Shown piece by piece: positions 8,977 through 17,929 of a stretch of 64,000 bases of DNA. The notes beneath the pieces are model-generated. The model saw only the letters and a list, made by a program, of their open reading frames with translations, searched no databases and was not told where the DNA came from. The position numbers and the translations under genes were made by a program. Each line of letters begins with the position of its first letter. The stretch's first letter is position 1. This stretch comes from Naumannella cuiyingiana (GTDB taxonomy: Bacteria; Actinomycetota; Actinomycetes; Propionibacteriales; Propionibacteriaceae): assembly GCF_013408305.1 (NCBI RefSeq), contig NZ_JACBZS010000001.1, positions 3,429,983 through 3,493,982 of the forward strand, given 5' to 3'.

Positions 8977-9753
8977 TCAGCCGAGGAAGCCGCGCAGCAG
9001 CGCGGCAGTGTCGTCGCAGTGGCGTTCCATGGCGCGGCGCGCCCGGGCGGGGTTGCCGGCCAGCACGGCCCGCACGATGCTGCGGTGCTGGTCGGTGGAG
9101 TGATCGATGTTGACCGGCAGCGACGGGATGGCGCAGAGCATCGTGTGCAGGTCGGCCTGGACATGCGTCACCGCGGAGGTGATCGCGGCCGAGCCGGTGA
9201 CGCCGGCCAGCGCGAGGTGCAGGCGGGCGTCGGCCTGCCGGTGCTCGGCGGGATCCCCGGCGCCCTCGACCTCGGCGAGGCTGGCGGCGAGCAGTTCGCG
9301 TTGTGCCGGGGCGAGCGTGAGGCTCGCGGCGTACTCGCAGGCGCCCGGTTCGACGATCCGGCGATAGACCAGGGTGTCGAGGAGCTGATCGGTACGCGGC
9401 GGCTGGCCGGGCAGCGGGCCGGCACCCAGGATGGCGCCGGCTTGGTCCGGGTCGTCGTTGGGCACGGTCGGGCTCGACGTGACCTCCGTCCCGCCGCCGC
9501 GCCCCCGTCGGGTGCGGACCATGCCTGCCGCCCGCAGCGCCGCGATCGCCTCCCGCAGGGTGGCCCGGGAGACCTGCAGCCGGGCGGCCAGCTCGCGCTC
9601 GGGCGGCAGCAGTTCGCCCCGCGCCCAGGCGCCGAGCCGGATGGCCGTGGCCAGTTGCTCGACACAGGCCTCGAACGCGTGATGGGCCCGTACGGGACGC
9701 AGCACGACCGCGGGGATCTGCCCGACGGCGGTCGTGGCGGCCCGTTGTGTCAT
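8977..9753 (-). CDS. GntR/FadR-family (FCD) regulator of the polyamine operon
   Basis: A 258-aa one-component regulator with an N-terminal winged helix (LPPERELAARLQVSRATLREAI at about 46-67) and a C-terminal all-helical FCD ligand domain whose Asp/His residues usually hold a metal. It is the first gene of the leftward operon and the only regulator in it, so autorepression plus substrate-induced release is the simple model. A perfect inverted repeat GGTCTG-N4-CAGACC lies about 40 bp upstream of the ATG at 9793-9808. A CAGACT hexamer close to the ATG suggests a short or absent 5' leader. Confidence 0.88.
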   Translation of the reverse strand: MTQRAATTAVGQIPAVVLRPVRAHHAFEACVEQLATAIRLGAWARGELLPPERELAARLQVSRATLREAIAALRAAGMVRTRRGRGGGTEVTSSPTVPNDDPDQAGAILGAGPLPGQPPRTDQLLDTLVYRRIVEPGACEYAASLTLAPAQRELLAASLAEVEGAGDPAEHRQADARLHLALAGVTGSAAITSAVTHVQADLHTMLCAIPSLPVNIDHSTDQHRSIVRAVLAGNPARARRAMERHCDDTAALLRGFLG

Positions 9754-9792
9754 GGTCCCCAGTCTGTCGGGGCACCGCCGGTCCCTGTCAAT

Positions 9793-9808
9793 GGTCTGGA
9801 GTCAGACC
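9793..9808. promoter_or_regulatory. Candidate operator of the FCD-GntR regulator
   Basis: Perfect 6-bp inverted repeat GGTCTG-gagt-CAGACC in the 70-bp gap between ybdD and the regulator gene. FCD-type GntR proteins bind short dyads with TGGT/ACCA-like half sites, so size, symmetry and location all fit autoregulation. No binding evidence is available. Confidence 0.6.
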
Positions 9809-9823
9809 TTTTGAACTTTCTGC

Positions 9824-10018
9824 TCAGCAGCAGCGCATGCCGGGGCGCGCGTCGGCCTCGGCGTGTCTGGTACGCCAGAACTCCCGCTCGGTCGGCACCG
9901 ACGCATCCGGGTGGGTGGCGCGCAGGTGTTCGACATAGCGCCGGTACGCCCGATCGCCCATGATCGAGCCGACGTACCAACTGGCCACCCGCCAGGCCCG
10001 CTCCAGCACCGCGGTCAT
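9824..10018 (-). CDS. YbdD/YjiX-family small protein, partner of CstA
   Basis: A 64-aa protein with the YbdD/YjiX pattern: an N-terminal amphipathic stretch (VLERAWRVASWYVGS), then YRRYVEHLRATHPD and EFWRTRHAEAD, ending in two Cys residues. Members are almost always encoded directly after cstA/btsT-type pyruvate or peptide carriers and are needed for full transport in enterobacteria. Its ATG overlaps the cstA stop by 4 bp (ATGA at 10015-10018), so the two are translationally coupled. Confidence 0.88.
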   Translation of the reverse strand: MTAVLERAWRVASWYVGSIMGDRAYRRYVEHLRATHPDASVPTEREFWRTRHAEADARPGMRCC

Positions 10019-12312
10019 CGTCGCTCACCGTCGGCGGGTGCGGTGACCGGCCGCGGCCGGTCCGGCGACGGGTCCAGGCCGGCCTGTTGCCACTCGGCCA
10101 GCACGGCCCGCTCCGTGGCGGTCGGGATGAATCCCGCCGGGGCGAAGATGCGGGTCGGCACCACCGCGTCCTCCGTCGGCGGCCCGGATGACCCGCGAAC
10201 GGCCTTCGCGCACGCCCACAGGGCGGCGATGACGACGATGATCACGAGCAACGCATAGATCACCGACAGGGTGCCCTGGACCGTGGTGTTCCTGATCACC
10301 GCGTCGATCTGGGCGGGTGTGGTCGCCGTCTGGAAGCTCTCCGCGCCGGACGCGCGCGCCTCCCGGGCCGCGGCATTCAGCGCCCAGTAGCCGATCTTCG
10401 GGTTCGCGGAGAAGACCTTCTGGTAGCTGGCGGTGAGGGTGACCGCGAGGTCCCAGGCCAGCGGCAGCCCGGGGATCCAGGCCCACTTGTAGAGCCCGCG
10501 TTTGACCACGACGGTGAACACGACCGCCAGCGCGATCGCGGCAAGGAGCTGGTTGGCGATGCCGAACAGCGGGAACAACATGTTGATCCCGCCGAGCGGG
10601 TCGGTGACGCCCATCAGCAAGATCGCCCCCCAGGCTGCCACCACGATCGCCGAGCAGAGCCAGGCGCCGACGCGCCAGGAGGGGTCCTTGAAGCGGCTCA
10701 TCCCGGGGAAGTTGCCCAAGGTGTCGGTCAGCATGAAGCGGGCGACCCGCGTACCGGCATCGATGGTGGTCAGGATGAACAGCGCCTCGAACATGATCGC
10801 GAAGTGGTACCAGAACGCCTGGGCCGCGGGCAGGAACGGGATCTGGGCGAGGATGTGCGACATCCCGAAGGCGAGCGTGGGCGCGCCGCCGGTCCGCGAG
10901 ACGATCGACTCCTCCCCGACCGATTGCGCGGCGGCGGCGATCTGCTCGGCCGGGTAGGGCGGCAGCGGCTGGCCGCCGGGGGAGAGCAGGCCGAGGCTGT
11001 TCACCCAGGCGGCCGCGGTTCCCGGCTCGCCGCCGGTGACGCCCTTGGGGGCGTTCATCACGAAGTACAGGTGCTGATCGATCGCCACCGCCGCGACCAG
11101 CGCCATGATCGCGACGAACGACTCGGTCAGCATGCCGCCGTAACCGATCAGGCGGGCCTGCTTCTCCTTCTCGATCAGCTTGGGCGTGGTCCCCGAGGAA
11201 ATCAGCGCGTGGAAGCCCGACAGGGCGCCGCAGGCGATGGTGATGAACAAGAAGGGGAACAGCGCGCCGGCGAAGGCCGGGCCGGTCCCGGTGAAGGCGA
11301 AGGAGGTGACCGCCGGCATCTGGATCACCGGCTGCGCGATCACGATGGCCAGGGCCAGCAGGATGATCGTGCCGACCTTCATGAAGGTCGACAGATAATC
11401 GCGGGGAGCGAGCAGGAGCCAGACCGGCAGCACGGAGGCGAGGAATCCGTACGCGGCAAGCCACAGCGCCAGGGTCGCGGGCTCGAGGGTGAAGAACTCC
11501 GCCCAGGAGGAGTTGGCCACCCACCCGCCGGCGATGATCGCGAACAGCAGCAGCACCACGCCGATCGCCGAGGTCTCGGAGACCCGCCCGGGGCGGATGA
11601 ATCGCAGGTAGATCCCCATCAGGATGGCGATCGGGATGGTCATCGACACGGAGAAGACACCCCACGGGCTCTCGGCCAGTGCGCCGATCACCACCACGGC
11701 GAGCACCGCGATCAGGATGATCATGATCGTCAGCACGCCGATCATCGCCGCCCAGCCGCCGATCGGGCCGAGCTCGTCGCGGGCCATCTGCCCGAGGCTT
11801 CGGCCGCGGCGGCGCAGGGACAGGTGCAACACCAAGAAGTCCTGGACCGCGCCGGCGAAGATGACCCCGACGATGATCCAGATGGTGCCGGGCAGGTAGC
11901 CCATCTGCGCGGCGAGCACCGGGCCGACCAGCGGTCCGGCACCGGAGATCGCGGCGAAGTGGTGCCCGAACAGCACCCGCCGATCGGTCGGCAGGAAGTC
12001 CTTGCCGTTGTTCAGGATCTCGGCCGGGGTGGCCCGGGTGTCGTCGGGCTGGACGATCTTGCGGTCGATCAGCTTGGAGTAGAAGCGAAAGCCGATGATG
12101 TAGCTGCCGACGGCGGCGAACACGAACCACAGTCCGTTCACCTGCTCGCCCCGGACGACCGCGATCATCACCCAGCCGATCGCGGCCAGCAGCGCGATGA
12201 TGCCGATCACGATCTTGGCCCGCAGGCTGGTCCCCGGCGGCTCCTGGACCGCCACGGGGGGCAGGTCGGGATCGGTGCGGATCGCGTTGCCCTGCGGAGC
12301 GTCGATGCTCAT
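10015..12312 (-). CDS. cstA: CstA-family carbon starvation transporter
   Basis: Large polytopic membrane protein of 765 aa with about 16-18 hydrophobic helices. CstA/BtsT proteins import pyruvate and possibly peptides when preferred carbon runs out. Recognisable segments are GHHFAAISGAGPLVGP in the N-terminal third, the long conserved FHALISSGTTPK loop, and FEALFILTTIDAGTR in the C-terminal half. The ATG at 12312 is preceded by GGAGGCCGCGAC, an excellent ribosome site; an open frame runs further upstream but lacks such a site. With the following ybdD-like gene it forms a two-gene unit that reads into the polyamine operon region. Confidence 0.92.
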   Translation of the reverse strand: MSIDAPQGNAIRTDPDLPPVAVQEPPGTSLRAKIVIGIIALLAAIGWVMIAVVRGEQVNGLWFVFAAVGSYIIGFRFYSKLIDRKIVQPDDTRATPAEILNNGKDFLPTDRRVLFGHHFAAISGAGPLVGPVLAAQMGYLPGTIWIIVGVIFAGAVQDFLVLHLSLRRRGRSLGQMARDELGPIGGWAAMIGVLTIMIILIAVLAVVVIGALAESPWGVFSVSMTIPIAILMGIYLRFIRPGRVSETSAIGVVLLLFAIIAGGWVANSSWAEFFTLEPATLALWLAAYGFLASVLPVWLLLAPRDYLSTFMKVGTIILLALAIVIAQPVIQMPAVTSFAFTGTGPAFAGALFPFLFITIACGALSGFHALISSGTTPKLIEKEKQARLIGYGGMLTESFVAIMALVAAVAIDQHLYFVMNAPKGVTGGEPGTAAAWVNSLGLLSPGGQPLPPYPAEQIAAAAQSVGEESIVSRTGGAPTLAFGMSHILAQIPFLPAAQAFWYHFAIMFEALFILTTIDAGTRVARFMLTDTLGNFPGMSRFKDPSWRVGAWLCSAIVVAAWGAILLMGVTDPLGGINMLFPLFGIANQLLAAIALAVVFTVVVKRGLYKWAWIPGLPLAWDLAVTLTASYQKVFSANPKIGYWALNAAAREARASGAESFQTATTPAQIDAVIRNTTVQGTLSVIYALLVIIVVIAALWACAKAVRGSSGPPTEDAVVPTRIFAPAGFIPTATERAVLAEWQQAGLDPSPDRPRPVTAPADGERR

Positions 12313-12398
12313 GTCGCGGCCTCCAAGCCCTCGAACTGACAGGGTTGAGCTTAGGGCGAGCAGGTCGCCGGCGCACGTGTCAGGCCTAAGCTGCCCGC

Positions 12399-12668
12399 AT
12401 GTGTCGCAATATCCGCACCCTGCACAATTTCGAACCCGAGGCGACCAACGACGAGGTCCACGCCGCCGCGCTGCAGTACGTTCGCAAGATCGCCGGGACG
12501 ACCAAGCCCAGCCAGGCCAACCAGGCGGCATTCGACCGCGCCGTCGCCGAGGTCGCGCACAGCACCCGGCACCTGCTGGATGCCCTGGTCACCTCCGCCC
12601 CGCCGAAGAACCGCGAGGTCGAGGCGGCCAAGGCCAGGGCGCGTTCGGCTGCTCGCTACGCTGGCTGA
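12399..12668 (+). CDS. DUF2277 family protein
   Basis: An 89-aa protein beginning MCRNIRTLHNFEPEAT, the invariant opening of DUF2277, followed by AALQYVRKIAGTTKPS and a helical C-terminus. Members are widespread in bacteria and have no established function; the conserved Cys2 suggests metal or redox chemistry, but this is inference. The gene has TAAGCT at 12387-12392, exactly 6 nt before ATG, the leaderless pattern seen repeatedly in this window. It is divergent from cstA with 86 bp between starts. Confidence 0.88.
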   Translation: MCRNIRTLHNFEPEATNDEVHAAALQYVRKIAGTTKPSQANQAAFDRAVAEVAHSTRHLLDALVTSAPPKNREVEAAKARARSAARYAG

Positions 12669-12713
12669 CCGGATTCGTCGGGAGTCCTGACCAATCCGAC
12701 GGGGGAGACGCAG

Positions 12714-13637
12714 ATGCATCGAGCGGAGGAGTTCGAAGCGCTGCGACCCCTGTTGTTCTCGATCGCCTACCGGATTCTGGGCAGTGTGGCCGAGGCCGAG
12801 GACGCCGTCCAGGAGACGTGGTTGCGCTATGCGGCGGTCGGCACCGTGCCGAGGTCGCCGAAGGCGTACCTGTGCACAGCGGTCACCCGGGTTTCGATCA
12901 ATGTGCTCGGATCCGCGCGGGTCCGGCGCGAGGAGTACGTCGGAGTGTGGTTGCCCGAACCACTGCTCGACGATCCGTACGCCGACCCGCAGCGCTCGGC
13001 AGAGTTGGCGGACTCGGTGTCGATGGCCGCGCTTCGGCTCCTGGAGCACCTGAGTCCGCCGGAGCGGGCCGTGTTCGTGCTGCGCGAGGTCTTCGACTTC
13101 GCCTTCTCCGACATCGCCGTGACGCTGGAACGTTCCGAAGCAGCCTGCCGTCAACTGGCGGTTCGCGCTCGTCGCCACATGGAGTCGGGACGCCCCCGCT
13201 TCGAGGCGGACGGTCGTGACCGGGACGAACTTGCCGCGCGCTTCTTCGCGGCCTTCACCGATGGCGACGTGGACGCCCTCCGGGCGCTGCTTGCCCGGGA
13301 TGTCCGGATAGCCGGCGACAGCGGTGGCAACGCCCCGGCCCTGGTCCGGCCCGTCACCGGTGCGGAACAGGTGGCACGCGTGCTGGGATCGGTCGGCCCG
13401 GTGCTCGCGCGGATCGGGATCAGCCATGAGCGGCACCCGATCAATGGACAGCCCGGCGCCATCGCGCGCGATTCCGGCGGCCGGGTCGTGTACGCCCTCG
13501 TGCTCGACGTCGCAGGCGATCAGATCTCGACCATTCTTGCGGTGAGCAATCCCGACAAGCTCGGCCATCTCGGACGAGTCGGCGACGCCTGGGCGATCCG
13601 GGCCGACTTCCAGCGGGCGCGCCGCACGGCGCGCTGA
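12714..13637 (+). CDS. ECF sigma factor, ECF41/SigJ type with SnoaL-like C-terminus
   Basis: RNA polymerase sigma factor of 307 aa. Region 2 (FEALRPLLFSIAYRILGS ... AEDAVQETWLR) and region 4 (about 105-157) are followed by a roughly 130-aa SnoaL/NTF2-like domain in place of a separate anti-sigma factor. Two ECF41 hallmarks are present: WLPEP at 79-83 in the linker and NPDKL at 279-283 at the C-terminus. In ECF41 proteins the C-terminal domain both inhibits and enables the sigma. The ATG follows GGGGGAGACGCAG. ECF41 genes usually sit beside an oxidoreductase or carboxymuconolactone decarboxylase target; here the next gene is a DUF6069-like membrane protein. Confidence 0.9.
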   Translation: MHRAEEFEALRPLLFSIAYRILGSVAEAEDAVQETWLRYAAVGTVPRSPKAYLCTAVTRVSINVLGSARVRREEYVGVWLPEPLLDDPYADPQRSAELADSVSMAALRLLEHLSPPERAVFVLREVFDFAFSDIAVTLERSEAACRQLAVRARRHMESGRPRFEADGRDRDELAARFFAAFTDGDVDALRALLARDVRIAGDSGGNAPALVRPVTGAEQVARVLGSVGPVLARIGISHERHPINGQPGAIARDSGGRVVYALVLDVAGDQISTILAVSNPDKLGHLGRVGDAWAIRADFQRARRTAR

Positions 13638-13744
13638 TCGCGAGAGCGGCTGTGCAGAGGTTCCCGCGGCACTGTCACAGCGGGCGGCCCGGTTCTGTCT
13701 GAGAGGTGTCACCTTTTCCGCCGCAACACCCTGAGGACGACGCC

Positions 13745-14242
13745 ATGATCACCACACCGTCGGCAACCGCCCCCGCTCCTGCGGGCAACCGTCGCGCCGC
13801 CCCGAGCTTCGGGCGGTTTGCCCGCACCGCCGCCACCGTCTCGCTGATCGCGACGACGCTCAATCTCGCCTGCTTCGGCGTCGCCCGCGCTGTCGGGGCC
13901 ACCTTGTTGGTGGACCCCGGGATCGGGCCGGCGAATCATCTCGTCACGGGTGTCGATGTTGCGTGGAAGACCGCCGTCCCGGTGCTCGCCGGGTCCCTGG
14001 TCGTGTGGCTGGCGGCGCAACGATCCCGACGGGCGGCGAGCGGCGTCATCGTCCTCGGCGGCGTGCTCGCCGCCCTCAGCATTCCCCTTCCGCTGCTGGG
14101 CGCCCACGATCCGCGCACCGCGACGACGCTCCTCGCCCTGCACACAATCGCCGGCGCTGCCTTCGTCCTGATCGGAGTCCGAACCGTCGCCGCCGCGACA
14201 TCGGCCGCGGGCGGTCCGATCAGCCTCCGGAGCCGTCGGTGA
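13745..14242 (+). CDS. DUF6069-like four-helix membrane protein
   Basis: A 165-aa protein with four predicted membrane helices (about 30-50, 72-90, 98-117, 128-148) and a Pro/Ala-rich cytoplasmic N-terminus. It resembles small actinobacterial DUF6069 proteins, whose function is unknown. ATG 13745 is preferred because TGAGGA lies eight nt upstream; a GTG at 13706 would add 13 residues. It follows the ECF41 gene in the same direction with a 107-bp gap and could be its target. Its 3' end overlaps the convergent esterase gene by 23 bp. Confidence 0.65.
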   Translation: MITTPSATAPAPAGNRRAAPSFGRFARTAATVSLIATTLNLACFGVARAVGATLLVDPGIGPANHLVTGVDVAWKTAVPVLAGSLVVWLAAQRSRRAASGVIVLGGVLAALSIPLPLLGAHDPRTATTLLALHTIAGAAFVLIGVRTVAAATSAAGGPISLRSRR

Positions 14243-15296
14243 GCGCGTCCAACATCCGCTCGCGCTCCGTGACGAAGGCAAGACCCGCGCAGTCCCAGTT
14301 GTGTCCGCCGTTGCAGCGCCGGCCCTGATAGGTCACGTTGCGGCCGTACATGTCGAACCGGTGCTCCACGCCGGCGGCGGCCAGCGACCTGGCGAAGGTG
14401 CGGGTCGACCAGCCGGCCCCGCGCTCGAAGATGTCTGCGTCATTGGCGCCGGAGCCGGCGTACAGACTGACCGTGGTGTCGGCGAGGTCGCCCGCATGCC
14501 GCACCGGGTTCTGTTCCTTCCAGCCCCCGTCCTTCGGCCAGACCACCGGGCCGAACGGGCCGTACGGGTTCCAGCCCTGCACGGTCAGGCTGCCGATGAC
14601 GGCGCCGCGGATCACCTGGTCCTCCAGGTCGAGACCCCCGGAGAACGATGCCGCGTAGGAATAGAGCTCCGGATACTGCTGGGCGTACCGGATCGCGCCG
14701 AAGCCGCCCATCGAGAAGCCGGCCACGCCGCGGTGGTCGCGATCGGCGATGGTGCGCAGATTGGCGTCGATGAACGGCACCACCTGCTCGTTGTGGAAGG
14801 TCCGCCAGTCGTTCTTCCGCCCGGAGCCGTTGGACCCCTTCCAGTCGGTGTACCAGCTCGTCTCGCCGCCCTCGACCGACACATAGATCACCTCGGTGCC
14901 GTCGGTCGCGTCCTCGAGGCCGGCCTTCTCGGTCCACTCGCGGTAGTTGCCGGGATTGCCGTTGTAGATGTACAGCACGGGGTAGTCGCGGTCGGAGGAG
15001 AAGTAGTCCTCGGGCAGCGTTACGCGCAGGGACAGGCCGTAGGTCGTCTGGACGTCGTCGGTGACCTTGTCCGAGGAGATCCGGTAGTCATAGGAGCGGT
15101 CCAGGTTCTCCACCCGCTCCACCCGCTGCACGGTGATCCCGTTGGCGTCCTCGGCGGGCGGCAGCGGCTCGGCCCGGGCGGGAGTCATCGGCGCGAACCA
15201 GGCGAGTGCGCCGACCGCGACGGCGGCCAGCACCCTGCGGCCGGGCCGTCGCGGGCCGTCGATGTCGTCAATGACCGTGGGGGGCATGCGGTCCAT
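14220..15296 (-). CDS. Secreted alpha/beta-hydrolase esterase (esterase D/antigen 85-like)
   Basis: A 358-aa protein. The N-terminal ~43 residues form a signal peptide with an Arg pair, a hydrophobic core (VLAAVAVGALAWFAP) and an APARA-like cleavage site. The mature part has YPVLYIYNGNPGN, the nucleophile elbow GFSMGGFGA and a C-terminal His in the GGHNWDC segment, matching the esterase-D/tributyrin-esterase group related to mycolyltransferases. Cys pairs in RRCNGGHNWDC suggest a disulfide, consistent with export. No lipid or mycolate pathway is near, so carboxylesterase is the cautious call. It is divergent from the NCS2 permease. Confidence 0.82.
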   Translation of the reverse strand: MDRMPPTVIDDIDGPRRPGRRVLAAVAVGALAWFAPMTPARAEPLPPAEDANGITVQRVERVENLDRSYDYRISSDKVTDDVQTTYGLSLRVTLPEDYFSSDRDYPVLYIYNGNPGNYREWTEKAGLEDATDGTEVIYVSVEGGETSWYTDWKGSNGSGRKNDWRTFHNEQVVPFIDANLRTIADRDHRGVAGFSMGGFGAIRYAQQYPELYSYAASFSGGLDLEDQVIRGAVIGSLTVQGWNPYGPFGPVVWPKDGGWKEQNPVRHAGDLADTTVSLYAGSGANDADIFERGAGWSTRTFARSLAAAGVEHRFDMYGRNVTYQGRRCNGGHNWDCAGLAFVTERERMLDALTDGSGG

Positions 15297-15420
15297 GGCG
15301 AGTCCTTTCGAAGTGATTCGATTGCTCTCACCCTGCCGAACCCCGGTCGCATCGGGCAAGGGGGGTCCGGTTGTCGTTCGCCGGGCGCGCGCGGTCGCGG
15401 CGGGGCCCTAGATTGTCGCC

Positions 15421-16716
15421 GTGATCGATCCGGACCCGAGCCAGACCGCAGGCCCCACCCGCAGCTTCCGTTGGCGACGCGTACCGGACCGGCCGGGAGC
15501 GATCGTCGCGCCGGACGAGCGGTTGTCCTGGCCGCGGACCGTCGGACTCGGCGTCCAACATGTGCTCGCCATGTTCGGCGCGACCTTCCTGGTGCCGGTG
15601 CTGACCGGGTTCCCGCCCAGCACGACCATCCTGTTCTCCGGGATCGGGACGATCCTGTTCTTGTTGATCACCGGCAACCGGCTGCCGAGCTACCTGGGGT
15701 CGTCGTTCGCGTTCATTGCCCCGGTGACTGCCGCCGCATCGCCGGGCGGCGCGCTCGGTGGGATCGTCGCGATCGGCGTCTTGTTGATGATCGTCGGCGC
15801 GATCGTGCACGTCGCCGGTACGCGGTGGATCGATGCCCTGATGCCGCCCGTCGTGGCCGGCGCGATCGTCGCCCTGATCGGCTTCAACCTGGCCCCGGCC
15901 GCCCGGGACAACTTCGTCCAGCAGCCGGTGACGGCGGTGATCACGCTGGCGGTGGTGATCTTGTCCACGGTCGTGTTCCGGGGCCTGCTGGGGCGGATGG
16001 CGATCGTGCTCGGCGTGGTCGTGGGCTATCTGGTCGCGGTGGTACGCGGCGAGGTCGACTTCGCCACCGTGGCTGCGGCCGCCTGGGTGGGGCTGCCGCA
16101 GTTCTCGACACCGACGCTGGATCCGGCCGTGTTGCCGATCTTCCTGCCCGTGGTGCTGGTCCTGGTGGCCGAGAATGTGGGCCACGTGCGGGCGGTCAGC
16201 CAACTGACGGGCCGCGATCTCGGACCGTTGACCGGGCGCGCGCTGTTCGCCGACGGGCTGGCGACGACGCTCTCGGGCTCGGCCGGCGGTTCCGGCACCA
16301 CCACCTACGGCGAGAACATCGGGGTGATGGCGGCGACCCGGGTCTACTCGACCGCCGCGTACTGGGTGGCTGCGGTCGTCGCCGTCGCGCTCGGCCTGTC
16401 GCCGAAGGTCGGCGCGTTGATCAACACCATTCCGCCCGGGGTGATCGGGGGCGTGACGACCGTGCTCTACGGGCTGATCGGGGTGATCGGAATCAGGATC
16501 TGGATCGACAACCGGGTCGACTTCTCCCGGCCCGCGAACCAGTTGACGGCCGCGGTGGCGCTGATCATCGCCATCGCCGACTTCACCTTCAGCGCCGGCG
16601 CGCTGAGCTTCAAGGGGATCGCACTGGGATCGGTCGCGGCGATCGTCGTCTACCACCTGATGAGCGGGATCGCCCGCCTGCGCGGTACCGACCGCGATGC
16701 CGACCCGGCGGCATAG
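15421..16716 (+). CDS. uraA: NCS2 uracil/xanthine permease
   Basis: Proton-coupled nucleobase importer of the NCS2 family, 431 aa with about 14 helices. Diagnostic motifs are VLVAENVGHVRAV (TM8 region with the substrate/proton Glu) and GSGTTTYGENIGVMAATRVYS (TM10 region); Thr-Thr-Tyr-Gly-Glu-Asn is typical of uracil permeases rather than xanthine permeases. The GTG at 15421 has TAGATT at 15409-15414, 6 nt upstream, supporting this start and a leaderless mRNA. No uracil phosphoribosyltransferase or PyrR gene is adjacent. Confidence 0.88.
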   Translation: MIDPDPSQTAGPTRSFRWRRVPDRPGAIVAPDERLSWPRTVGLGVQHVLAMFGATFLVPVLTGFPPSTTILFSGIGTILFLLITGNRLPSYLGSSFAFIAPVTAAASPGGALGGIVAIGVLLMIVGAIVHVAGTRWIDALMPPVVAGAIVALIGFNLAPAARDNFVQQPVTAVITLAVVILSTVVFRGLLGRMAIVLGVVVGYLVAVVRGEVDFATVAAAAWVGLPQFSTPTLDPAVLPIFLPVVLVLVAENVGHVRAVSQLTGRDLGPLTGRALFADGLATTLSGSAGGSGTTTYGENIGVMAATRVYSTAAYWVAAVVAVALGLSPKVGALINTIPPGVIGGVTTVLYGLIGVIGIRIWIDNRVDFSRPANQLTAAVALIIAIADFTFSAGALSFKGIALGSVAAIVVYHLMSGIARLRGTDRDADPAA

Positions 16717-16725
16717 GCGGCGGGG

Positions 16726-17904
16726 ATGAGCGTACGCCGGATCACCGATGCGCAGCGGCGCGCCCGGCTCGGCGCTCGTCACCTGCTGGCCCCGGCGGCG
16801 CGGTGCGACGATGCGGGCGCGATCGCCGACGCCGTGCTCGCGCTCCACGCCACCGACCCGCCGACCGTGCATCTGTCGGCCTGGGCCCGGATGGCGACGC
16901 CGGAGCCGTCGGCGGTTGAGCAGCGATTGGCCGACAAGACCCTGGTCCGCCACCACGCGATGCGACGCACCCTCTGGGTGGCGGGCGTCCCCACGATGGC
17001 GCTGATGCACGAGGCCGCCACCCGCAAGATCGCCGCCAACGAATGCCGGCTGCTGGTCCGCATGCTCACCGACAGCGGGATCGATGCCCCGGAGCGCTGG
17101 ATCGCCGACGCCACCGCCGAGGTGCTCGCCCTGCTGCGCGCCGAGGGGCCGCTGAACTCCCGGGCCATCGGCAAGCGCCTGCCGCGGCTGAACACCGGGC
17201 TCCGGGCCGGGTCCGGCACGAAATGGGAGGTCGCCCAGTCCGCGCACACCCGCCTGCTCACCCTGCTCGGCTTCGAGGCTGTGGTGACCCGGACCACCCC
17301 GGTCGGGGGCTGGCACACCTCGGAGTTCGCCTGGCTGCCGACGGCCGACTGGCTCGGCCGCGAGCTCGCCGGCCCGCCATTCGCCGAGAGCGCGGCCGAA
17401 CTGGCCGGCGCCTGGCTGCGGCGATTCGGTCCGGCGACGGCCGAGGATCTGCAGTGGTGGATGGGCTGGACCAAGACGCTGACCCGGGACGCGCTGGCCG
17501 CGGCGGGGGCCGAGCCGGTGGAACTGTCCGAGGGGCCCGGCTGGCTGGCGCCCGATGATCATGATTTCGCCGACCCGGGGCCGTGGGTCGCCCTGTTGCC
17601 GACGCTGGACCCGACGACGATGGGATGGAAGCACCGGCGGTGGTACCTCCCGGAAACGGCGGCCCGGGACGCCTTCGACCGCGCCGGCAACGCCTCGCCG
17701 ACCGTCTGGGCCGACGGCCGGGTGGTCGGAACCTGGGCGCAGCGCGCCGACGGGCAGATCCGGATCCACTGGTTCGAGGAGGTGCCGGCCCGGCGTCGCC
17801 ACGAGATCACCACCCGCGCCGAGGAAGTCGCCGGGTGGATCGGGGAGACCCGCTTCCGGGTCCGCTTCCCGAGCCCGCTGCACAAGACACTCCTCACCGA
17901 CTGA
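16726..17904 (+). CDS. Winged-helix DNA-binding domain-containing protein (HTH_42 type)
   Basis: A 392-aa protein of the winged-helix HTH_42 superfamily that also includes the interstrand-crosslink glycosylases YcaQ/AlkX and AlkZ. N-terminal LHATDPPTVHLSAWARM, the KTLVRHHAMRRTLWV strand and the WMGWTKTLTRDAL segment fit the actinobacterial branch annotated only as winged-helix DNA-binding protein. The C-terminal PTLDPTTMGWKHRRWYL contains the region aligned with the catalytic QXQ/QXD loops of AlkZ-type enzymes, but a QxD signature is not obvious, so glycosylase activity is unproven. It starts 9 bp after the permease stop. Confidence 0.75.
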   Translation: MSVRRITDAQRRARLGARHLLAPAARCDDAGAIADAVLALHATDPPTVHLSAWARMATPEPSAVEQRLADKTLVRHHAMRRTLWVAGVPTMALMHEAATRKIAANECRLLVRMLTDSGIDAPERWIADATAEVLALLRAEGPLNSRAIGKRLPRLNTGLRAGSGTKWEVAQSAHTRLLTLLGFEAVVTRTTPVGGWHTSEFAWLPTADWLGRELAGPPFAESAAELAGAWLRRFGPATAEDLQWWMGWTKTLTRDALAAAGAEPVELSEGPGWLAPDDHDFADPGPWVALLPTLDPTTMGWKHRRWYLPETAARDAFDRAGNASPTVWADGRVVGTWAQRADGQIRIHWFEEVPARRRHEITTRAEEVAGWIGETRFRVRFPSPLHKTLLTD

Positions 17905-17929
17905 GCCGGGCCCGATCGGAGCGCTCACC

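Noticed and set aside
15328..17928. An 866-codon minus-strand frame across the uracil permease and winged-helix genes
   Set aside because: Composition is Asp/Arg/Gly/His-rich with no domain; the + strand genes carry clear family motifs.
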